Positions 35,283 to 45,824 of a stretch of 64,000 nucleotides of DNA are shown here, one piece after another; positions within the stretch are counted from its first letter, which is position 1; each line of letters begins with the position of its first letter. The position numbers and the translations under genes are program-made. Under the pieces are notes generated by a model. The model did not search any database. It was not told the DNA's origin and worked only from the letters and a program-made list of their open reading frames with translations. Origin of the DNA: Unio delphinus (taxonomy: Eukaryota > Mollusca > Bivalvia > Unionida > Unionidae); the NCBI GenBank assembly GCA_029339505.1, contig JAQISU010000098.1:2334001-2398000 (forward strand). Direction: 5' to 3'.

Positions 35283-35373
35283 GAATGGTAATAACACTGC
35301 CATCTCACCTCTGTCTGCATAGGTGCAAGTCTCTGATTCGGCCAATGTGGGCATGTCAGAAAGCTTGCCAGTA
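35283..35373 (+). repeat. SINE family A fragment, plus strand
   Basis: 'actgccatctcacctctgtc' through 'ggcatgtcagaaagcttgcc' 'agta' is the middle of SINE A. The tRNA A box and the 3' tail are missing. It is followed within 5 bp by a complete copy in the opposite orientation. Confidence 0.8.
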
Positions 35374-35377
35374 TCAA

Positions 35378-35611
35378 GTTGTTGTTGTTGTGAGGTTTAA
35401 CACCATTTATCAGCACATGATAAATAGTAGCCAGTATTAGTGGTGGAGGAAGAAGCCGTGAAAACCGCCGGAAAGAACCACCGACCCACGAGAAGCTACT
35501 GGCAAACTTTATCACATAACCCACTGGCCGAATCTGAGACTCGAACCCACGCAGACAGGTGAGATGACGGTGATCCATAACGGATAGCGCTTTAGACCAC
35601 TCTGGGCCCCT
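35378..35611 (-). repeat. SINE family A, near full-length, minus strand
   Basis: The (GTT)n tail complement starts at 35378. The tail 'ggtttaacaccatttatcag', body and tRNA head ('gactcgaacccacgcagaca' as B box, 'ctttagaccactc' near the A box) follow to 'gggcccc'. The A-box centre is damaged. It lies against the plus-strand fragment, forming an inverted pair. The 115-codon minus ORF here is SINE-derived. Confidence 0.85.
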
Positions 35612-35689
35612 CACAAATTTTGTCTCGTCCCATTATACTAAAAATCTGAAAACTATATTACCTTTGCAAAAGTTCATCTGTCCATGTAC

Positions 35690-35985
35690 AGGTCAGACCT
35701 GTCTGATTTAGATCCAAAGGCCAAAAAGTCTAAAAATGCAGACAAAAACTCCTGTTCCAAAACTGTTAAATTTCAGCCTGAAAAAAAAAAGATGTTAAAA
35801 AGTTTTTCCCTGATTTATTTATTAATGTGAGCATAAAGTCTATACTATCAGACATCACTACTCCCCTTTTTGGCAGTAATAACTGCTTTGGTGCGTCATA
35901 AATGATGTTGATATTACACGGCTTCAGAAGTAGGGTACAACTTCTTAAGGTGTAATGATGGCACAAGTTGTTATAGAGTTAAATA
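35690..35985 (+). repeat. Unnamed ~290-bp dispersed repeat (family E), copy 2
   Basis: This copy aligns with 32030-32330: 'cagacctgtctgatttagat', 'ggccaaaaagtc', 'aatgtgagcataaagtc', 'agacatcactactccc', 'ataaatgatgttgatattac', 'tagggtacaacttcttaa' and 'gttatagagttaaata'. An A-run and T-rich centre are shared. Confidence 0.65.
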
Positions 35986-36032
35986 TAGACTAGATACTAA
36001 GGCAACGAACAAAAGAATCTGAATTAGACTTC

Positions 36033-36260
36033 AAATAATGCCCAAATTATCAGCTGATTGACTTGTGCCGTAGTTATGATTGACAGCATAAAAAGTAGAA
36101 CCATCTTTAAATAATGCCCAAATTATCAGCTGATTGACTTGTGCCGTAGTTATGATTGACAACATAAAAAGTAGTACCATCTTCAAATAATGCCCAAATA
36201 ATCAGCTGATTGACTTGTGCCGTAGTTATGATTGACAACATAAAAAGTAGTACCATCTTC
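36033..36260 (+). repeat. 76-bp tandem repeat, 3 units
   Basis: Units begin 'aaataatgcccaaatta' at 36033, 36109 and 36185, and each ends 'ataaaaagtag.accatctt'. They differ at only a few bases, so this is a recent triplication. It abuts the foldback MITE that follows. Confidence 0.95.
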
Positions 36261-36268
36261 ACTTGCCT

Positions 36269-36449
36269 TTAAGTCGAGTCAAGGTGCAAATTGCAGTCTT
36301 AGAACTGCCAGCGCATTATGTGCTGGGTCTGTGCAGTTTGTGAGAAGTAATCGGTAACTGAAACAACATAGACCCTGATCTGCTAGTGCATTATGTTACA
36401 GCAGATCAGGATCTTGTATGTTTGCAGATTGACTTTGACTTATAATTTA
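36269..36449 (+). repeat. Foldback MITE (B then A)
   Basis: A shortened B hairpin ('ccagcgcattatgtgctggg' 'tctgtgcagtttg') is followed by linker 'agtaatcggtaactg'. Hairpin A is well conserved: 'tagaccctgatctgctag' pairs with 'cagcagatcaggatctt'. It ends 'gacttataa'. Confidence 0.7.
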
Positions 36450-36734
36450 GAACAATTAGCAAGCTGATGTATGCATGTAAATGAGTCTCTTGACTAAATC
36501 ATTTCTTGTATTATTAGGAATGTGTATTTATTTATTCTTTCTGGAAGCACCATATGCAGAAAAAAAACAGCTCTCCCATTATTCTATCAATGGATTTTTA
36601 AAAATAAATTCACTTAATGTGATCATTTCAATTAAATTCAATCAACCAGCAAATTAGAAAATTATGTGAACTTTTCTATCATGCCTACTGTAGTCAAGTC
36701 ATCAAAAGTATGCAATGATGAAATCTGACTGCAA

Positions 36735-36835
36735 CACTTGCAAGAGAGTCATCGACATTTCAGTCATTGACATTTCAGGTAGATTCAGCATCGTGTACAT
36801 TGACATTTCAGGTAGATTCAGCACCATGTACAGTG
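36735..36835 (+). repeat. ~40-bp repeat around 'gacatttcaggtagattcag'
   Basis: The phrase 'cattgacatttcaggtagat' followed by 'tcagca.c.tgtaca' occurs twice (from about 36764 and 36799). A shorter forerunner, 'gtcatcgacatttcagtcat', lies just before. Confidence 0.75.
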
Positions 36836-37204
36836 TAGGATTTGTAAAACTGATGCAGGACAAATAAGTGTTTAGTCATATACCATGCACAGCGAGTAGC
36901 CAACTCAAAATTGTTTCGCACCCTGAAGTGTAAGAGAAAACTAAAATATTTAACCATGGCCTTGACCTAGAAAACAGGACCCCAATGTGGCTTGTGACAT
37001 ACCTTCTAAGAATGAAAAAAATATACATTAGATTTCATCCCAAGTTCTCAAACAGCACTAAAGTTGTGGAGTGGACTGGGATGTCTGAGGAATACATGTA
37101 CTTATAAAGTTGACCTGTCACCTGAAGATAGATAGGGCCATCCCATTAATAATGAAATACAACTATAACAGGTTTCATACCATAATGTCCAATATTTTTT
37201 TTTA

Positions 37205-37444
37205 AAGTCATAGAATGAAAAAGAAACTTATTTGATGGACAGACAAGTCATAGAATGAAAAAGAAACTTATTTGATGGACAGACAAGTCATAGAATGAAA
37301 AAGAAACTTATTTGATGGACAGACAAGTCATAGAATGAAAAAGAAACTTATTTGATGGACAGACAAGTCATACAATGAAAAAGAAACTTATCTGATGGAC
37401 AGACAAGTCAAAGAATGAAAAAGAAACTTATCTGATGGACAGAC
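37205..37444 (+). repeat. 40-bp tandem repeat, 6 near-identical units
   Basis: The unit 'aagtcatagaatgaaaaaga' plus 'aacttatttgatggacagac' starts at 37205, 37245, 37285, 37325, 37365 and 37405. Units 1-4 are identical. Units 5 and 6 carry 'tctgatgg' and one or two other changes. Very recent expansion is implied. Confidence 0.97.
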
Positions 37445-37794
37445 AAAGGTGAGAGAAAAAATTAAAATGTCAAAATGTTTCAGAAATGGAAAGTAACAAA
37501 GATGAAAAATTATATTTGAAACCCTTGTATTTTTTTTTTTACAGATGTTATCCTACTTTTAGCAAAATGATATTGAACTTGCCAAGAAATATATGCATAC
37601 AAATTTGCAATGATTGCTCTTCTTGTGGGTTTAGTACCATGACAGGCTATCAGGAGAACTTAAAACTGGTGGAGAAAGAGCCCAGAAGAATAACTGAAGG
37701 AAGCTATTGAAAAAACTGACCATGACACATATCCCCAGCAGAGTTGGGGATATAGAATAGTTCTGATGCATCTTTCTGCACCTCATATGGAACA

Positions 37795-37950
37795 ATTAAT
37801 GGTAGCTCAGTGGCATGATGGATTCAGGATCCAAAGGATGCAGGTTCTAAATCCTACCATTTGAGTAAACTATCATGATGTGTCTGTCCTTGGCACCAAT
37901 AAATCTTCTGGTGTTGCTGTGCCGTAGACACCAAAGCCTAATGACAAAAC
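37795..37950 (+). repeat. tRNA-derived SINE, family D, best copy
   Basis: A box 'tggtagctcagtggcatgat' and B box 'gcaggttctaaatcctac' are spaced as in a tRNA. The body is 'gtctgtccttggcaccaata' and the end 'ggtgttgctgtgccgtagac' 'accaaa'. The head is of a different tRNA class than in family A. Confidence 0.75.
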
Positions 37951-37959
37951 TTTGTAACA

Positions 37960-39755
37960 TAGATCCCCCCCCCTTCACATCCATAGCTAAGCATACAAGT
38001 CAAAGCAGCAGAACTGAATAGTTCATGTGTTTCATATCATGATCAATTGTAATGCTGGACTGTGTGTATGATGCTACAAGGTCCGATATGTTGGGAAAAT
38101 TTAATCAAAACGTGCAAAATGATTTTTAAGAGTGAGCTACAAGTTTCATGTAATGTCATATAAATCTCTTGGCACCAGCACAAATAAATCTTGATGTCCC
38201 ATGTTCATGAGGCAGGATATAGTGTGCAGTTTAACCAAATTTCTCTGTGGACATTTCTTTCTGAATGATTTTGTTTTTATTTAAAACAGATACTGAAAGA
38301 GAGCACAAATTCAATCTTACAGATGAAGTAGAAATTGTAGTGCATGCTATTTGTAGATGTTTTCAAAGGCAATAAATAATACACTGCCATAAACATACCA
38401 ACAGGATCTACAACATATTATTTTGATATATAAATTAAACCGCTCACCACTAATGGTTGGATTATACAGGTACATGAATAAGTTTTTAATATACACCATG
38501 TCCAAAAATTGCCACGCTTTATTTTTATCTTGGCATGTTGCTGCAAGGCCATGCTCTATTATTTCCATTACTGTATGCAAGCAAATGAAGTGAGAAATCC
38601 TTGATGAAACCATGATAAGTCTAAAACAGTGCTAAAAATCTTCATACAAAGAAGTGACCCTACAGAGAACTTTGTCCCAACAAGAAATTTCATAAATGCC
38701 AAAAACTAAGGCTTGATCTTTTGGCTCATCTTTGCCAAGTATATTTATCAAAATAAACAGATGGCCCTCAACAAAAGCCAAGCACAGCAAAACTATATCT
38801 ACTGTTTAATCTTGTGGATTTGTTTTTATTCTTTTTATGTAACTTAACATTATCTAGGATCTATTTCTATACGACTGGTATTGCATTTCAGGGTAATGTT
38901 ATATGCCTGTCGCTCTTGACATATAAAGGTCAGAGCATTTTAGAAGGAAAAATAAAACATCAGTTGCATTCTGGTTCTAAATTCCATTGTGTCACAGGCT
39001 AAAAAATGTTAAGTTTTGATTAATGACAGAGATTTTGCACCAAGTGTCCTCACTACTGCCTGTAGCATGATCAAGTAATAATATCATACATTCTGATTAA
39101 AAGGGAAGATATAGCGATCGATTACACATTCTAAATTTTATGTAGCAGATTCAAATTAACTTTAGATGAGCCTTTTAAAATTTTTGCATTTTAAAGAAAC
39201 AGTTGTGTAATAAAGTCAATCACTAGATTCATATGCAAAGATCATTAATAATTCTAACCACACCTAGCTGAAATTACAGGTGAGGCTTTAATGCACATGC
39301 CAAATATTACACGAAGGAAAAACATTTTTTCAAGAGCTGAAAGTTTGATATGCACATTAGATTTTTTCCATTTAGCTGCTATTTATTTTTCTTGGGAACT
39401 GTTATCAAACACATATTAGTTTGATTTTGCTCATAATTCTTTTAAAAACTAAAAACTGAATGCAATATATCAAATATATACCATAGAATGCCATGGCAGT
39501 AACACAATGACCATTGAACATTTTAAGCATTGTTAAGTGTGTATATGTTATAATCTCTACTGCAAAATGCTGGAGATTTACTCCAAAAAAGCTAGATGTT
39601 TCCTTTCATGTAATTTTTATAGCCAATTTGTTCTTTTTGGCATTCATTTCAAAACAAAAGTACAAAGAATACAATTTATTATCTGGCTCCAATATTGTAA
39701 TATACATTTTTGAAAAATTGTCCCTTTTGTTCAGTTACCTAATGCCACAAATACT
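37960..39755. other. No gene seen
   Basis: Anonymous AT-rich sequence with a C-run near 37966. I found no array or SINE. Confidence 0.4.
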
Positions 39756-39759
39756 TGCT

Positions 39760-39870
39760 TTTAAGTCCAACTGCAAAATGCAAAGGTCCAGATCTGCCAT
39801 TGCATACTGCACCAGAAGATCTGGGTCTGTGCTTTTTGTAAAGGAGAATTCTGGAGAAGAAACAAAATGT
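39760..39870 (+). repeat. Foldback MITE, hairpin B half only
   Basis: 'ttaagtccaactgcaaaatg' begins it. B arms 'aggtccagatctgccattgc' and 'ccagaagatctgggtctgtg' flank the loop. The linker 'aaaggagaattctggagaag' follows, and the A half is absent. Confidence 0.65.
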
Positions 39871-39956
39871 TGTTACAGATTCCAAATAATATGCAAAAGC
39901 AATAATCAAACACAATAAATGGCATTTCACATGGCAGTGTTGTAATATTTTCACTA

Positions 39957-40170
39957 GGAGCCCACAGGTGGTCACATGACCTTACAGTTTACCATCTCTG
40001 CCAGCATGAGTTGAAGTCTTGACTTGACCAAAGTGGGTGGGCAGATGAGAAAGCATGCAAGTAGCTTTCTGCAGATCAGTTGTTCTTCCAGGGCTCTTCC
40101 TGCAACAAATACACTGACCACCATGTGTACATTATCATTTGGTGGAAAATGGCCTTAAACCCACAAAACC
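39957..40170 (+). repeat. SINE family A, diverged copy
   Basis: Blocks 'gagcccacaggtggtcacat' (head, decayed), 'gagttgaagtcttgac' (B box region), 'gatgagaaagcatgcaagta', 'cagttgttcttccagggct' and 'tggaaaatggccttaaaccc' keep SINE A order. The A box is no longer recognisable. Confidence 0.6.
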
Positions 40171-40631
40171 CAAAAAAAACCTTTTTACCACTAATGACCC
40201 TGTTGTTAATGCTAGGAAATTGATAATTGTGTGGTAAGGTATGAACTTGGGAGACGTTTAGTCAAAATATCTGGAGGTTAAAAAATGTGAATAGCCTGGA
40301 TAGGAAAAGAGAGCAGTGACTTCCATCATTGAAATATGGGCCATCACAGTTCCATTTAAAGTGTGTGGTGGGGATTTTCTAAACAATAGGAATTTAAAGA
40401 AATAAAGGTAGGGCTTGAAAATATAATCTGTGGTTTTTGCATGCTTCCCCTCCATCGGTCCATTCATTGCTTAGTCAGTCACTGTAAAATTGTGATTATT
40501 GTTTTCAAAGTTCCCCCCTTCTCCAATGCTGAAGATTATGAGCTCTTCAAGAGATGAGACAACAAATGAAGAATGCAATTGTGGGAAACATGTATCAACT
40601 CTCTGGCAGTGTCATCAATGTGATTGATTTT

Positions 40632-40841
40632 CTCTATTTTGTTGTAGAGTTAAATGCCATGTTTTGGCACAAGATAGGCTATATATGGCCGCCAGTATAA
40701 ATGGTGGAGAAAGAACCTGAGAAAACCCCAGAAAGAACCACCAACCCACAGAAGCTACTGGCAAGCTTTTTCACACCCACAATGGCCAAATTTGAGACAT
40801 CATATCCACACAGATATCAATCTGAGTGAGTGATAGACTTG
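40632..40841 (-). repeat. SINE family A, 5'-truncated, with ~12-bp target duplication
   Basis: The tail complement 'gttgtagagttaaatgcca' lies at the left, and the body 'ggtggttctttctgg' reads on the minus strand. The head is decayed. TGTGATTGA(T/C)TTT at 40619-40631 and 40842-40854 brackets it, so 5' truncation occurred at insertion or the head has since decayed. Confidence 0.75.
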
Positions 40842-41074
40842 TGTGATTGACTTTATTAGAACAATGGAGTTTAATAATCTGACAATCTGATATTCAAATA
40901 AATCCTAACAGCAAGAGTTTCTGCTTCCAATCAATTAAATCTTTTGAATCTATGGATAAATATAGCATGTCAAATGTAAAAAAAAAAAAAAGAGAAGTAC
41001 CTAGCATAGATGAATGTGACTGATAGGTACTTTGTACACATTTGTTTTCAAAATTCCACACACATTATCTACCT

Positions 41075-41370
41075 GTGTAAAACTCCCATCCAAGTACAAA
41101 CTTCACAGACCCAGATCAGCCATCACAAAGTCACATAATGCGCTGATAAATACAGGTCTACTCTATCCAGATGAAACTGTGAATAGCATGAACACAACAG
41201 ATCTTAATCAGCCAATGCCAATTCGCATACAAATGAGTGTGTTGCAAAAACAGCATAGACACAGATGAACCCGCAAAGAATGCACCGGCAGATAATTTGG
41301 TCAAATCGGTTAGCCAACATTAGACCTTAATCTGTTGGTGCAATATGCAATGGTAGATACTGGCTTATAG
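41075..41370. repeat. Foldback MITE, expanded or diverged multi-module copy
   Basis: Several hairpin-arm modules lie in a row: 'cacagacccagatcagccat', 'gatcttaatcagcca', 'cacagatgaacccgc' and 'gaccttaatctgttggtgca' with 'atggtagata'. The usual two-hairpin order is disturbed. The boundaries are approximate. Confidence 0.5.
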
Positions 41371-41399
41371 TTGGATAAAATTTGTACAAAAGAATATTT

Positions 41400-43500
41400 A
41401 GTATGAGATATAGGCTCCATTTTTCCGTATATAGCAGAAGGGTACATAAATACATTATGTCTACCCAGATCTATGTCTGGGGCTGTGTCCTTAAGGAAAA
41501 TGGTATTCAATTTCATCATCCCGTTTCTATATAAATTACATTTTACAAGAGCAAAAGTGATACCATCTAGTAATGTCTGCAGTCAGCAGTGATTTCACTC
41601 AAGACAGATACTCCCATAGATCTATACATCAATTTTGAAGGTCTACAATGTTATTAAATGCCAATTTAAAATCCTTTAGAACTACAACTATTTCACTGTC
41701 AACCTGCCAAGTTAGAACTGAGCAAGACTTTTATCCAGAGAAAAGCTGATATGATCACAAACTGAAACAAGACTGTCTTCCCCATTTAAACCTGTTACTA
41801 CATAGTCAAAATCCAAAGTGAATGTTAAGATGTGCTGGTCAGGTAAGGGAAGAATTAACCTTCCACCTTAAATGAAGACTTGAAACATCACTAGTAATTC
41901 ATGATGATATCGTCACTGCAATTCAATATACCTGTAGCAAAGTGATCAATTAAAATAGCAGATCTTTCTGATAAGAAGTCATCTTTGGAACATTAACTGT
42001 AAATCAATTTTGCATCTAACTTAAAAAGTTATAAAAATACGGTCAATCCTGCTGTTTCTATCAAGGTAAACAAAGTGCTTGTCCAACACCGATAAAATTT
42101 CAACTGAAATTCCCGACCTTGCTCTTATCGCCATGCAGTTTTTTTATTTCTGTGATCAAATTTCACATCAAAGATAATTTTGTGTAATTTAACAAGAATA
42201 ATAGCCCATCACTCTCTTTTGTGGCAAGTATCCAATAAATTTCTCAGACAAAAACATTTGAACACTTGGCTTTGTACTAGAAAATATGCAATGAGGGTTG
42301 ATAGTATCGCCAAACAATTTTATGGCTTATTCATATCAATTTTAATATTAAAATAATTAATTTGCATAATTAAAATCTGGCTAAATTTAAAAGGTATATG
42401 TAGATCCATGTCTATACTTGGAACAGGTTTAGATGTCTAAACTTGTTTGAACATACAATTTTGATCATTTTAATGATTTACCCATCAAATCATGGTCACA
42501 AATTTAACTTTTTTCACAACTTTCAACACAATTCAAACCAACTGTGAAAAAAAACTTTAAGTTAAAATAGTCTAATTTTTTTTTTATCTTCATTTATATG
42601 GATTATTTTATAATGTTTCATCATGCCTACTCAAATTGTACAACAGTTGTGTTTCATTTTTCTCCACAAAATGTTACCAGGTTATGTCAAACAAGTTAGC
42701 GACATTATATTTTAGGGAAGAGAGGAATTAAATGCTGGAAGATTTCCTTCTTGCCAGTTTTTTTCTTTAATTGAACACCAATTTTTAAAATCTCAAGAAA
42801 ATTACTTTTTGTCAATGAATATAATACTATCTTTATCTCTTCTGCCAATATATATAAAAGACCATTATTTTGCATAATACAGATCATCAAAACTTAATGT
42901 TATTTAGGATAATCTCATTAAAGAAGTTTGTATGGATTAAGTTATGTCAGTGAAAATGTTGAAAAAATTATAATTAAACTTGTGAATTTTAAAAATAATT
43001 AGGTGGAAAAAAAGTTCTATAGAATCTAGTCAATAAAGTAATTAGTGTCTAAGATGGTGATTAAAATTTACAAATATGCCAAACAATCACATACATTTCA
43101 AATAACTTTCTTGCTTCCATTGTTATTAAACAATTCACAATAGCTAATTTTCAATACAATGATTCATGAATAAGTATTTCTCAAATATAAAACACAAAAG
43201 TAAGCAAACTTAGCATATATTCCTTTTTGCAGTAATTCTCTTTGTGATGGTCACTGTAAGGAATATTGATGTAGTTTATGTAGAGTCTATGAATTGCTGG
43301 TAAATCATTGTATAAAACTTGAATGGTCACTCAGCCAACTCTAGAAGACATTTGTCACTGATCACTGACCTTGTGTGTTGTTAAAGTAACCTAAAATGTG
43401 CCTTTTTTAACGTACTATATATAATTGCTATTCAACTCGCAATACTGACAACAAAGAAGCAAAAAGAACATATTGGCCTATGCTTCACTGTTAATATTGC
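41400..43500. other. No gene seen
   Basis: Long anonymous AT-rich stretch. It has poly-A/T runs, no tandem array and no recognisable SINE or TIR element. Confidence 0.4.
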
Positions 43501-43502
43501 TA

Positions 43503-43567
43503 CAGGGGAAATAACTGCAGGAAGAATCCCTTCTTGCTAGCCGTATGTTAATAAGTTACTTCCCCTA
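43503..43567. repeat. Short palindromic element
   Basis: 'AGGGGAAATAACT' at the left and 'AAGTTACTTCCCCT' at the right are imperfect inverses 65 bp apart. This may be a very short MITE or a repeat half. No target duplication is obvious. Confidence 0.35.
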
Positions 43568-43940
43568 TCATATAAAAGGAATTGACAAAGGATTGCTTGA
43601 TTATGGATTTAAATATTATCAATGATGATTTGTTACCACTGCACATGGCCTAAATGAATTACCACAATGGAAAAGAGTTGCATGTTGTTTAAAAAATTAC
43701 TTCAATTCTTTCTTTCCACCACACCACAATTTTGTTGTATAAATTCTGACCTAACTTTCATGACAATGTGTTAGGAGTGACAATTACTCAGTCTCATAAA
43801 TTTGAACTTTGTGTGCGAGTGTGTGTATATGTGTGTGATCTTATAAAACTTTTATTATACTGGTATGACAAATCAGTCTGTAAAAATGACTTGACAATAA
43901 ATCAACTGGTTATGTTTTGGTGTTTTCCAGCATAAGAAAA

Positions 43941-43978
43941 TGTGCATGTGTGAGTGTATGTATGTATGTGTGTGTGTT

Positions 43979-44010
<32 letters not shown>
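43941..44010. repeat. Compound (GT/GTAT)n-(GA)n-(G)n microsatellite
   Basis: GT/GTAT repeats run to about 43976, then GA repeats at 43979-44004, then a run of seven G. It abuts the 3' end of the minus-strand SINE C, as at 27677. Confidence 0.95.
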
Positions 44011-44016
44011 TGGGTT

Positions 44017-44285
44017 GTCAGATTTTTAATGTAACTTTTATGTTTTATCCTATTGCTAAAATGTCTGCAGTGATGCAGTTTACAGTGATGCACTGGGCAT
44101 CATGCCACAGACAGGTAGCATCATGTCCCACCCAATCACATTATCCTGACACAAGATGTAATACTAACCTCTAAATGCTCAGCACCAAGGTTGGCAGTTA
44201 GCTGCAGGTACCATTTTTATGGGTCTTTGGTACCTCCAACATCCAAGGTAGATGCCCTAACTGTTTAGGTCACCAAGGAGGATGG
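44017..44285 (-). repeat. SINE family C
   Basis: 'gtcagatttttaatgtaact' (tail) begins it. 'atgtctgcagtgatgcagtt', 'catgtcccacccaatcacat', 'accatttttatgggtctttg' and the head 'cctaactgtttaggtcacca' follow. The B box region is shortened. Confidence 0.75.
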
Positions 44286-44366
44286 TACTGGTCCATTGCT
44301 GATCACTCTGCAAAGTTGATAAATAGTTGCAATCCTTTAAAATTCTTGCATAGCTAAAAGACAAAC

Positions 44367-44379
44367 ATACACACACACA

Positions 44380-44472
<93 letters not shown>

Positions 44473-44600
44473 AAAAAATATAAATGCTTATACACATACA
44501 TATATATGTATAGATATATATATATAAATGCTTATACACATACATACATATATACATACATATACATATATATATATATATATATATATGCTTATACACC
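44367..44600. repeat. Compound (CA)n/(TA)n microsatellite
   Basis: CA and TA blocks run to 44466. Imperfect units of 'tataaatgcttatacacata' follow, with 'atgcttatacac' three times. The minus-strand Ile/Tyr-rich ORF is an artefact. Confidence 0.95.
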
Positions 44601-44694
44601 AAAATATGTCCATCTGCATGCAAATCTGTCCTCCAAACGGTACTAAAGCTCTACTACCCAAGAAGGTACTGAAACCTTCTAATAGTCTTAAGTT

Positions 44695-44830
44695 ATAAAA
44701 TTTTCAAAATTAAGCCCATGTGGCAGCCATACGGGATGGAAGATAGGCACCATTCTGAATAAGGACAAACAAGACAAAGTTAAAAATACTTTTACTGAAA
44801 CCCCACATTAATATGACCTTCCACAGTGTC
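44695..44830 (+). repeat. Single unit of the ~140-bp array repeat
   Basis: 'gcccatgtggcagccatacg' 'ggatggaagataggcaccat', 'aggacaaacaagacaaag' and 'gaaaccccacattaatatga' 'ccttcc' match the unit of the arrays at 25240 and 55660. Confidence 0.6.
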
Positions 44831-44839
44831 AAATTAGTG

Positions 44840-45650
44840 AGATTTTAAATATATTCATTTCATTGTCTGTCATATTTGTGGTCAGATTTGGTTGTATCAT
44901 GATACCAATTGTTTTTCCATAGACCTAATTTAGTTAAAACAATTTCAATCTTACTTGTAGACTATCATTTTGACATGGACAGAACCAGGTACTCCATGCA
45001 GTCAAGAGAACGATAAGAGTTATCCAGTCACAACAGATACATGTTCAATGTGTCCAAAAAATAATTTAATTAAATGGAATCTAGATATGAATTAAAAGAT
45101 CCAATTTATTTGAAGCCTGAAAGAAACTCAATATGGATACAATTTAATTAAATTTAATGAGCTAAACGAGTTTTTGCAAATACTGTATTCACACTAACAA
45201 TATATCATAACTGGAGAGCTGTCCAAACTGATGGTTCCAGCTGTTTTGATTTATATTACAGTGACCACCACATAAAGATTGTCAAATTTCAGTGCCTGTG
45301 GGTGTTTTAATTTAAAATAATTGCTGCAGACTGATATTATTTTTACAAAATTTATTAGAACAATCTTCATTTTCAGCTGTGATTCTCATTTTATTTCACA
45401 GTTCAATGATCCTAACATGCCTGAATAAAACAACTACATTTCATGTACCATGTAAATTAGTTTGTAGCTAATTTTGTAAACATGCACGTCACTAACAATT
45501 TGCAATTAACAAATTGTGAAAATTTTACGATGCAGTAAAATAATTAACAGTAACTTTATCATTTAACCCACCTGAATCAATGCTGGAAAATATATTATCC
45601 ATAAGTCTGAAAACAAGTTAAGGGTCATTTAACTTTCCCAGATTTTTCCA
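44840..45650. other. No gene seen
   Basis: Anonymous AT-rich DNA with no recognised repeat. Confidence 0.4.
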
Positions 45651-45656
45651 GGAAAT

Positions 45657-45820
45657 ACCATATACACTCTATCATAAGATGAATCCAACTGCTTACTGCA
45701 CACAGACATCTGCAATCACATAATGCACCCACAGATCTGGGTCTGTGCAGTTTGTTAGGAGTAACAAACAATATTAACGAGGATCTTTGTTGTTTGCAAA
45801 TTGACTCAATTTCTAAGGAA
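45657..45820 (+). repeat. Foldback MITE (B then shortened A)
   Basis: B arms 'actgcacacagacatctgc' and 'cacagatctgggtctgtgca' flank loop 'acataatgca'. The linker is 'gttaggagtaacaaac'. The A half keeps one arm, 'gaggatctttgttgtttgc'. The ends are 'atatacactctatcataaga' and 'gactcaatttc'. Confidence 0.7.
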
Positions 45821-45824
45821 GCAC

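Noticed and set aside
35267..35614. 115-codon minus ORF
   Set aside because: Entirely derived from a minus-strand SINE A copy and its inverted fragment.
36033..37444. Tandem arrays considered as a CRISPR array
   Set aside because: The 76-bp and 40-bp units are contiguous without unique spacers, and the genome is eukaryotic.
39514..39918. 134-codon plus ORF, the longest outside the transposon
   Set aside because: Its second half runs through a foldback MITE (39760-39870), and the first half is hydrophobic AT-rich filler without motifs.
44354..44623. Minus ORF rich in Ile, Tyr and Cys
   Set aside because: Translation of a compound (CA)n/(TA)n microsatellite.
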